DNA of 7,369 nucleotides from Boseongicola sp. SB0675_bin_26 (GTDB taxonomy: Bacteria; Pseudomonadota; Alphaproteobacteria; Rhodobacterales; Rhodobacteraceae), in NCBI GenBank assembly GCA_009843725.1, contig VYCX01000395.1, positions 1 through 7,369 on the forward strand, written 5' to 3'. Below are positions 1-4,938 of the stretch, in pieces. A program made the position numbers and the translations under genes. Under the pieces are notes generated by a model. That model was not told the origin of the DNA. It did not search any database and was given only the letters and a program-made list of their open reading frames with translations. Each line of letters opens with the position of its first letter. The stretch's first letter is position 1.

Positions 1-448
1 CCCACAGGTAATTGCAGTCGATGTCCAGACCCCCGCCATCCGTCTTGCCCCAGGCAGGATCGTCGAAGTTCTCGATCGGGAATATCCTGTCCGAATCGGC
101 CAGCGCCGGGTCGCCCATCCAGATCCAGAGGAAGCGATAGCGGTCCACGACCGGGTAGGACTTCACGGCAGCACGGCGGGGAACGTTGTTCTGCTGCGTG
201 GGCGCCGCGACGCATGCCCCGCTGCAATCGAAGGTCAGGCCATGATAGCCGCATTCGACGTGATCGCCCTTGAGAGTGCCGTCGGACAGCGGCAGCTTTC
301 GGTGAGGGCACGCATCTTCGAGCGCGACCGGCGTGCCGTCCTCCAGCCTGTAGAACACGATCTGCTCGCCCAGAAACGTCTCGGCCTTGAGTGCCCTGCC
401 GATGTCCTTGCTCCATCCCGCAACGTACCAGCAGTTTCTTAGAAACAT
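1..448 (-). CDS. Rieske [2Fe-2S] oxygenase, VanA-like (partial, C-terminus off window)
   Basis: This is the N-terminal 149 residues of an oxygenase component that would hydroxylate or O/N-demethylate an aromatic or heterocyclic substrate in the cytoplasm, using electrons from a separate reductase. The Rieske cluster ligands are visible as C47-P-H49-R, then 16 residues, then C66-G-Y-H69-G-L-T-F, which is the exact C-x-H-x16-C-x2-H pattern. The N-terminus (MFLRNCWYVAGW) and the segment ending in D-x-NYLW at the window edge resemble the vanillate O-demethylase oxygenase (VanA) branch. The mononuclear-iron motif should lie just beyond position 1. The ATG at 446-448 is preceded by GGGAG with 7 nt spacing; an in-frame GTG two codons upstream is an alternative. 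The gene lies 90 bp downstream of a LysR gene on the same strand, behind a dyad shared with that regulator's promoter. The family is clear; the substrate is not known. Confidence 0.9.
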   Translation of the reverse strand, partial: MFLRNCWYVAGWSKDIGRALKAETFLGEQIVFYRLEDGTPVALEDACPHRKLPLSDGTLKGDHVECGYHGLTFDCSGACVAAPTQQNNVPRRAAVKSYPVVDRYRFLWIWMGDPALADSDRIFPIENFDDPAWGKTDGGGLDIDCNYLW

Positions 449-515
449 CTTCACGCTCCCTTCGTGCCACGGCCACAACATGAGACCATGCAGATGCGCC
501 GGTCCAGCATGTTCC

Positions 516-534
516 AATAATGAAAATCATTAGC
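516..534. promoter_or_regulatory. Fur-box-like palindrome at the Rieske gene promoter
   Basis: The core AATGA-AAA-TCATT (519-531) is a perfect inverted repeat. The 19 bp at 516-534 match the classical Fur consensus GATAATGATAATCATTATC at 16 of 19 positions, compared by eye. It covers the candidate -10 hexamer of the Rieske oxygenase gene and overlaps the LysR-type dyad at 529-543. Binding by a Fur-family repressor would couple synthesis of this iron-rich enzyme to iron or manganese status. In many alphaproteobacteria the Fur homologue (Mur) senses manganese and Irr/RirA handle iron, so the cognate regulator is uncertain. Confidence 0.45.
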
Positions 535-545
535 AGGGCTAATCA
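517..545 (-). promoter_or_regulatory. candidate activator-dependent promoter of the Rieske oxygenase gene
   Basis: On the minus strand a poor -35 (TGATTA, 540-545) lies 17 bp from a fair -10 (CATTAT, 517-522; 4 of 6 to consensus). The -35 is embedded in the LysR-type dyad. A weak -35 covered by the activator site is typical of LysR-activated genes. The leader to the ATG would be about 60 nt. This was assigned by eye only. Confidence 0.3.
529..543. promoter_or_regulatory. 15-bp dyad, candidate LysR operator (Rieske copy)
   Basis: ATTAGCAGGGCTAAT is a perfect dyad with arms ATTAGC/GCTAAT and fits the T-N11-A signature of LysR-type binding sites. A second copy with the same outer arms lies at the lysR promoter (1478-1492). 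Read on the minus strand, the two agree at 11 of 15 positions. It overlaps the lysR stop codon (539-541), so regulator gene end and target promoter are tightly packed. Confidence 0.6.
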
Positions 546-1465
546 TTTGACCTCGCGATTCCGGGAATCGACGGCTGGCTGGCGGCCTCGGACTTGATCC
601 AGGACATGAACACCTGCACCTTTGCGCTTTCCAGCATCCCGCGTCGACAGACCAGCCAGTACGAGAGCGGCGACGAGACGATCTCGGGGAACGGCCGCAC
701 CAGCCTGCCCTCGTCAAGAGCGTCCACGACAAGCGGTTCACGGCCCAGTGCAACGCCAAGACCCTCGATTGCCGCCTGAATGACCAGGTTCGACTGGCCC
801 AGACGTCTGGTGCGCATTGGCTCGGGCAGCCCTAAGCCGGCTTCCCTGGCCCAGTATTCCCATGTCGGGCTGGACGCGCCGAAGTTCAGGTTCTCGTCCT
901 GAAGCACCGTGTGATGCGCGAGATCCGAGAGGGTCGCCAGCCCGGGTGTCCCATCCCGGAGCGCAGGAGCGCAAACGGGAAACAGGCGTTCCGGCATGAG
1001 TCGCTCGACATGGAATCCAGGATTGTCGCCGAGCCCGTATCGAATTCCAACGTCCGCATCGGTACCCGAAAACGGCAGCTGTCCGGTGTCGGTGGTGATC
1101 GAAATGGACAAGTCCGGGTGCGCAAGGTCGAAGTGCAGCAGCCTCGGGAAAAGCCAGGTGAAGGCAAAGCCCGGCAGGCAGCTGATGATGATCGTTTTGT
1201 CGGACCGCTTCCTGTCCCTCAGGTCGATGCAGATGTCCGATACCCGTCCCAGGCCTTCCGAGATGGCGCGGCCAAGCCTTTCGCCTTCCAGCGTCGGCTC
1301 CGACCTGCGCGCGCCGCGAAGGAGAAGGTCCTGTCCCAGCCACTCCTCCAGCACCTTCACGTGCTGGCTGATCGCGCTCTGGCTGACACCCAGTTCAGCG
1401 GCGGCCGCCGAGAAGTTGGACAGCCGAAACACCGACTCGAAAGCGCGCAGCGAGGCGAATGGCAT
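539..1465 (-). CDS. LysR-family transcriptional regulator, GcvA-like
   Basis: This 308-residue protein has the standard LysR length. An N-terminal winged helix-turn-helix is at about residues 2-60 (ASLRAFESVFRLSNFSAAAA, then LGVSQSAISQHVKVLEEWLG). The C-terminal periplasmic-binding-like effector domain follows and has GcvA/AmpR-branch features: F-A-F-T-W-L-F-P-R-L near its start, then D-A-D-V-G-I-R-Y-G-L-G-D-N-P-G-F and P-V-C-A-P-A-L. I chose the ATG at 1463-1465 because it places the helix-turn-helix at the usual distance from the N-terminus and lies downstream of a good sigma70-like promoter. The ATG at 1475-1477 is possible. The open frame back to 1633 would overlap the divergent gene and is unlikely. 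It probably controls the Rieske gene and itself through the paired dyads, and perhaps the divergent M29-like gene. The inducer is unknown. Confidence 0.93.
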   Translation of the reverse strand: MPFASLRAFESVFRLSNFSAAAAELGVSQSAISQHVKVLEEWLGQDLLLRGARRSEPTLEGERLGRAISEGLGRVSDICIDLRDRKRSDKTIIISCLPGFAFTWLFPRLLHFDLAHPDLSISITTDTGQLPFSGTDADVGIRYGLGDNPGFHVERLMPERLFPVCAPALRDGTPGLATLSDLAHHTVLQDENLNFGASSPTWEYWAREAGLGLPEPMRTRRLGQSNLVIQAAIEGLGVALGREPLVVDALDEGRLVRPFPEIVSSPLSYWLVCRRGMLESAKVQVFMSWIKSEAASQPSIPGIARSND

Positions 1466-1477
1466 GTTGATTATCAT

Positions 1478-1492
1478 ATTAGCCAATCTAAT
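1478..1492. promoter_or_regulatory. 15-bp dyad, candidate LysR operator (autoregulatory copy)
   Basis: ATTAGCCAATCTAAT has perfect ATTAG/CTAAT arms and the T-N11-A form. It covers the -10 box of the lysR promoter and ends at the expected transcription start, as expected for negative autoregulation. It also sits 80 bp upstream of the divergent gene at 1573, where it could serve as an activator site. It is the partner of the dyad at 529-543. Confidence 0.6.
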
Positions 1493-1513
1493 GGCTGGCA
1501 TAACGACTTTCAA
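1485..1513 (-). promoter_or_regulatory. sigma70-like promoter of the lysR gene
   Basis: On the minus strand TTGAAA (1508-1513; 5 of 6 to consensus) is separated by exactly 17 bp from TAGATT (1485-1490; 4 of 6). Transcription would start near 1478. That gives a leader of roughly 13 nt to the ATG at 1465, or a leaderless message from the ATG at 1477. The -10 box lies inside the dyad at 1478-1492. Confidence 0.5.
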
Positions 1514-1572
1514 ATGGCGCAGGAGAGCGTGCGGCCGGATGATCAGCTTGAACGGAATCTGATTGGTTCGAT

Positions 1573-2661
1573 ATGGCGGAAATGACCCCTTCGCTTGGCG
1601 CCAGAAACCTCCTGGTGAATTGCGCCGAAGCAAGGCCAGGGGACCGGTTGCTCATTGCCTACGAGCCTTCGGCGCATGGCTACTTCGACGACGACGTGCA
1701 TGAATGCGTAACCAGGGAGGCGAAGCGCATCGGCCTCGCCGTCGACGTCGTGGATGTCGGCTTTGACGCCGAAAGTCCCCGTCTTTCGGAAGAGCTGCAC
1801 CAACGGATGCAGGGCTTCGACATCATCCTCTTCCTTGCCAGGCTCGGTGACCAGCTCCGTTTCTCCGACATGCCGCGCGGCAAGAAGGTCATCGTCAGCT
1901 TCGCGCTGAACGCCCGCCTGCTCGGAACTGGGTTCGGCAACGCTCACCATGCAGCGTTTCTGGAACTCAAGACCGGGGCAAATTCCGTGATTTCTCGCGC
2001 TGACGAGGTCCGGATCACCTGCCCGGCCGGTTCCGATGTGGTGGGAAGGTCCAACCTTGTCCTCGGTCCCGAGAGCGACACGACGATCATGCGATTCCCG
2101 ATGTCCGTTTTCACGCCCGTGCCTGCAACCGCGTTCAGCGGCCGGATTGCCTTGCCCGGCTTTCTGACCGGGACCGGCTCGCGCTATTATGAAGACTACA
2201 CGGTCGAGTTCGACGGGCCGGTCCACGCATTGCTCCGTGACGGGCGGCTTGCAGGATTCGAGGGTGATCCCACGGATGTCGACCGCGCGAATTCCCACTA
2301 TGACCGGGTGTCAGCCCGCTTTGACATTGACAGGAACTTCGTTCATTCGTGGCATGCGGGCATTCACCCGGGCTGCGGGTTTCCCTGGGATGCCAGATCT
2401 AGCTACGAACGCTGGGGCGGCGTCGCGTTCGGCAATCCCCGCATTCTCCACTTTCACACGTGCGGCGCGTATGCGCCAGGCGAGATTTCCTGGAACGTGA
2501 TCGACCCAACGATTGAAGTTGATGGCACAAAATACTGGGATCGCGGAATTTTCAGGGCGGAGATCTTGCCGAAAGGCGCTGACATCCTGTCGCGCTATCC
2601 ATGTGCCGCAAGCCTTTTTGAGCACCCTGATCGAGACATCGGCATATCCGTGGCCGCCTAA
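1573..2661 (+). CDS. M29-aminopeptidase / NicX-like (2,5-dihydroxypyridine dioxygenase-related) protein
   Basis: This 362-residue soluble protein has no signal peptide. The N-terminus (ARNLLVNCAEARPGDRLLIA, about 10-29) is typical of the M29 metallopeptidase-like fold, to which the ring-opening dioxygenase NicX belongs. Length is close to NicX (about 350). H261 in S-W-H-A-G-I-H-P-G (259-267) aligns by eye with the NicX iron ligand His265. The H-x-D pair that supplies the other NicX ligands (His318/Asp320) is not evident: the corresponding stretch reads S-W-N-V-I-D-P-T-I (306-314), though H294 and H296 in L-H-F-H-T-C-G lie nearby. It is therefore either a divergent metalloenzyme with altered ligands or one with a different reaction. 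Divergent from a LysR gene and near a Rieske oxygenase, it probably acts in the same catabolic pathway, perhaps ring cleavage or amide hydrolysis. The ATG at 1573 lacks a strong ribosome-binding site, and an ATG at 1582 is an alternative. Confidence 0.7.
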   Translation: MAEMTPSLGARNLLVNCAEARPGDRLLIAYEPSAHGYFDDDVHECVTREAKRIGLAVDVVDVGFDAESPRLSEELHQRMQGFDIILFLARLGDQLRFSDMPRGKKVIVSFALNARLLGTGFGNAHHAAFLELKTGANSVISRADEVRITCPAGSDVVGRSNLVLGPESDTTIMRFPMSVFTPVPATAFSGRIALPGFLTGTGSRYYEDYTVEFDGPVHALLRDGRLAGFEGDPTDVDRANSHYDRVSARFDIDRNFVHSWHAGIHPGCGFPWDARSSYERWGGVAFGNPRILHFHTCGAYAPGEISWNVIDPTIEVDGTKYWDRGIFRAEILPKGADILSRYPCAASLFEHPDRDIGISVAA

Positions 2662-2866
2662 TGTCCCAGGTTCTGCCACTCAGCAAGAAATCTCCGGCAT
2701 TGACTGTTTGCGTGAAGTCTCTTGCCGACACATTCATGAAATTCGAATCCGCAACCTGCTGACCGCGGTACAGCCTTCTGTTCTTGGCATATTCCGGCAG
2801 CAGGTCATGTTCCTATCTCGGGTATGGATCACCGGACGACAGTTTAATCTGCTTGGCCCGGGAAGA

Positions 2867-2874
2867 GTCCGGAC
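2867..2874. promoter_or_regulatory. small palindrome upstream of the antitoxin gene
   Basis: GTCCGGAC is an 8-bp palindrome ending 15 bp before the antitoxin ATG. Phd/YefM antitoxins repress their own promoters by binding short palindromes, so it is a possible operator. An 8-bp GC palindrome can easily arise by chance in such a genome. The rest of 2662-2889 holds no convincing gene. Confidence 0.2.
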
Positions 2875-2889
2875 ATAAAGACTGGTCAT

Positions 2890-3129
2890 ATGATCAAGGT
2901 CGACGCATCCGATTTCAAGGCGCGATGCCTGACCATGCTCGATGTTGTCCATGAGACCGGTGAACGGGTGGTGATTCTGAAGCGCGGGCGGCCTGTCGCC
3001 GAACTGTCACGCGTGTCCGACGATGGCGAAGTGCATCCCCAATCAGAACTGACAGGAACGGTCGTTATTGTTGACGACGTCGTGGGGTCGGTGCTTCCAG
3101 AGAAAGATTGGGATAGTCTCAAGGAGTGA
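2890..3129 (+). CDS. Phd/YefM-family type II antitoxin (apparently orphan)
   Basis: This 79-residue protein has the usual antitoxin length. The N-terminal DNA-binding and dimerisation part is recognisable: I-K-V-D-A-S-D-F-K-A-R-C, then V-V-I-L-K-R-G-R-P-V-A-E-L (about 27-39). The C-terminal tail (G-T-V-V-I-V-D-D-V-V-G-S-V-L-P-E-K-D-W, about 56-74) is the conserved toxin-wrapping segment of the branch normally paired with PIN-domain (VapC-type) RNases. AAGGAG sits at the very end of the gene, in the position to start translation of a coupled toxin, yet no PIN-domain gene is readable downstream. The protein may be a relic, an antitoxin acting on a toxin elsewhere, or an autonomous repressor. 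It has no obvious link to the genes on either side. Confidence 0.85.
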   Translation: MIKVDASDFKARCLTMLDVVHETGERVVILKRGRPVAELSRVSDDGEVHPQSELTGTVVIVDDVVGSVLPEKDWDSLKE

Positions 3130-3460
3130 CGACGCTGCACATCTTGGGCCATTTTCACTGGGCGATTCCCCTTCGGACGTGCTCTGGAACGGTGGTGGGA
3201 GGCAATGAGTTTTCAGAGGAGTCCGAACCCAACTTGTCCTGAAGCACCTTCCATGCCGTTACGCGACTTCCAGTCGCCCATTTTCGGAGACATCGCCACA
3301 GAGCGCTGTATTTTGCAGACTATCCCGTTGGCTGACCAACATGCAAGATATGGCAAGACTTGAAACTCGCTGTGCCCGACATGTTGCGAATTGGCGGTCG
3401 TATGGACCAGAATGGTGCTCAACTGACAAATTCGCGCTTGAGACTAACGGAGAAAAGCCC
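3130..3460. other. 331-bp stretch without a convincing gene
   Basis: No gene on either strand here has family-like sequence. A 38-codon open frame beginning with GTG at 3126, overlapping the antitoxin stop, lies where a toxin would start but lacks the PIN aspartates. An inverted repeat CAACATG (3337-3343) / CATGTTG (3380-3386) is present, with 36 bp between the arms, and may be chance. The promoter for the gene at 3461 should lie in the right end, but I see no strong hexamers. The text has the look of a decayed intergenic repeat, which would need a genome-wide comparison to confirm. Confidence 0.5.
3449..3453 (+). promoter_or_regulatory. ribosome-binding site deciding the start at 3461
   Basis: GGAGA lies 7 nt before the ATG at 3461. 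The same frame is open back to an ATG at 3341, but the extra 40 residues have no domain-like character and no comparable ribosome-binding site, so the 3461 start is preferred. Confidence 0.7.
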
Positions 3461-4702
3461 ATGCGAGGGATTCAACTAACCAACGAGAAGATCGCCGAAT
3501 ACATCAAAGCGGCGGGAAAAACTTGCCTGCTCGTTGCGCCGGGTGTTGACTCGACGGTTGCAAAAGCGCTGCAAGAACGTGCGCGGCACGAAGATACTAA
3601 GGCAATCGTCGTCATTGATGGTTCGCACTATGCCGAGCGAAGCGGCTATGGCGAGACGAACACGTGGCGTGGGCTCTTGGAGACAACCGAACTAAAGGCG
3701 ATGCCAGGAACACGGCTGGGAATGCTTGTTACTGAACGTGGTGCATGGTTGTTTGCTCCAAGCGCAGGGAAGCTCGACTTGCGAAATGACGGCGGACTGA
3801 CGGCAGTCATCCTTGACGAAGGTTCCTGGGAGGCGGCGAGGTCGCTCGCTGAACGCATCGTGGGGCAGACCAATCTGTCAATCGACCAAGATTCGGGCTC
3901 AATGCATGAGATCAAGGAAGACCAGCAAGAGGCTCGAGCACACGGTGAAGGCGAACCAAGAGCGCAAAGTGAAGAAATCTCGAAGAAAGACGTGGAACAA
4001 GCGGAGAGGGCCATTGAGGAGCATCCGCCGCGCGATTACTCGAAGGAACGCGAGATCTCGGTTTACTCCGCGTTCGTTGGGTATATCGAATTGCGCCTCG
4101 CAGGGTCCTCGCTTGCCAAAGGGGCATGGCTGAGGGTTCCGAAAGAGCTAGTCGAACGCGGGCTCGGCGAAGATGAAATACGAAAGCGGATCAATGAGAG
4201 CGTCAAGATTGATCTTGAAGAGGAGGTGGATACAGGAGTCAGAGAGATCAATGAGCGGATCAACGCAATACGTACGCTATACACGCGACAACTCGGCAAC
4301 CCGCATGGGCGGATTTATCGCAAACGACAACGAGAAGAACTTGAAGGCCATCTCTGCGACCTCAAGAGGGAGATTGCACGAGCAAACTCGCTACTCGGAG
4401 ACAAGATCAATTCGGCACTCCGACGACAGCTGGACGAATTGGCCGAAACTTATGCAAAGCAATCGACTCCGGGAATGTCATCGAAATTGACGAAGGAAGA
4501 CATAAGCCGGTTGTTACGCGAGGCATGGGACGAGGCAGGGGCAGCACGCCCGCGCGAGGTTAAGCTTGAGGTGACGTTTAAGGACCTTACCTGGGAGGCG
4601 CTGCAAGACAAGGAATTGAAGCAACGGATCGTGGCGGAGTTTCCCGATCTTGAGAACTCGACGCTGTATCGGGAATATAGAGCGCACGCCTCGACTGCAT
4701 AA
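3461..4702 (+). CDS. Protein of unknown function with degenerate PLD-like N-terminal domain
   Basis: This 413-residue soluble protein has no signal peptide or membrane segment. Residues 1-135 resemble a phospholipase-D-like fold half: L-T-N-E-K-I-A-E-Y-I-K-A-A leading to L-L-V-A-P-G-V (23-29), then I-V-V-I-D-G-S (49-55), R-S-G-Y-G-E (60-65) and a strand pair G-M-L-V-T-E-R-G-A-W-L-F-A-P (87-100). The catalytic H-x-K-x4-D motif is absent, so nuclease or lipase activity is not supported. Residues about 138-196 are a charged, low-complexity linker. Residues 200-335 form a second conserved-looking region (F-V-G-Y-I-E-L-R-L, then charged helices, possibly coiled coil), and a small C-terminal module ends in D-L-T-W-E-A-L and L-Y-R-E-Y. 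The PLD resemblance is my recognition of a pattern, not a confirmed family. Codon choice is less G/C-biased than in the flanking genes, which suggests transfer. It converges on hsdM, so it could belong to the defence region, but it is not in that operon. Confidence 0.6.
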   Translation: MRGIQLTNEKIAEYIKAAGKTCLLVAPGVDSTVAKALQERARHEDTKAIVVIDGSHYAERSGYGETNTWRGLLETTELKAMPGTRLGMLVTERGAWLFAPSAGKLDLRNDGGLTAVILDEGSWEAARSLAERIVGQTNLSIDQDSGSMHEIKEDQQEARAHGEGEPRAQSEEISKKDVEQAERAIEEHPPRDYSKEREISVYSAFVGYIELRLAGSSLAKGAWLRVPKELVERGLGEDEIRKRINESVKIDLEEEVDTGVREINERINAIRTLYTRQLGNPHGRIYRKRQREELEGHLCDLKREIARANSLLGDKINSALRRQLDELAETYAKQSTPGMSSKLTKEDISRLLREAWDEAGAARPREVKLEVTFKDLTWEALQDKELKQRIVAEFPDLENSTLYREYRAHASTA

Positions 4703-4938
4703 GGTTCTTCCCTATCTTCTGAACCTCGAAAAAATCTGGCGAGTTCAGCGTCTGATTGGCCGGACCTGATCCCGTACACGATCAAGTGCCCGTCCCGACC
4801 ACCCGAATCACACGGACTTTCAGTGTCTCTTCGCCGCGCGCCGGATTTTCTAGCGACTTCCGGAAGGGGAATCTGTTGGCTATCGCCGCATGGTCATTGA
4901 AAGCCGATGCGGCCACCCGAAGCAGGAGCGCAAGACGG
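4703..4938. other. convergent intergenic region; no hsdS here
   Basis: These 236 bp separate the stop of the unknown gene (plus) from the stop of hsdM (minus). Short open frames exist on both strands but none resembles a specificity subunit or any family I recognise. The absence matters because hsdS commonly follows hsdM directly. Confidence 0.5.
4719..4748. terminator. possible bidirectional hairpin between convergent genes
   Basis: CTGAACCTCG (4719-4728) pairs with CGAGTTCAG (4740-4748) through 9 base pairs with one bulged C, around an 11-nt A-rich loop. It starts 16 nt after the stop of the plus-strand gene. No U-run follows on either strand, so it is not a classical intrinsic terminator; it could protect a 3' end or aid termination. 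Confidence 0.3.

Noticed and set aside
738..1585. Several open frames of 93-224 codons on both strands across the lysR gene
   Set aside because: They have no domain-like sequence, whereas the lysR frame gives a complete helix-turn-helix and effector domain.
1543..2298. Minus-strand 251-codon frame opposite the M29-like gene
   Set aside because: Antisense shadow of a well-supported coding frame; typical high-GC mirror ORF.
2661..2762. 33-codon ORF whose ATG overlaps the stop of the M29-like gene
   Set aside because: The TAATG overlap suggests coupling, but the peptide is short, has no recognisable features and could be chance.
3461..4702. Active phospholipase D/nuclease assignment for the unknown protein
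   Set aside because: No H-x-K-x4-D motif could be found anywhere in the protein, so only a fold resemblance is claimed.
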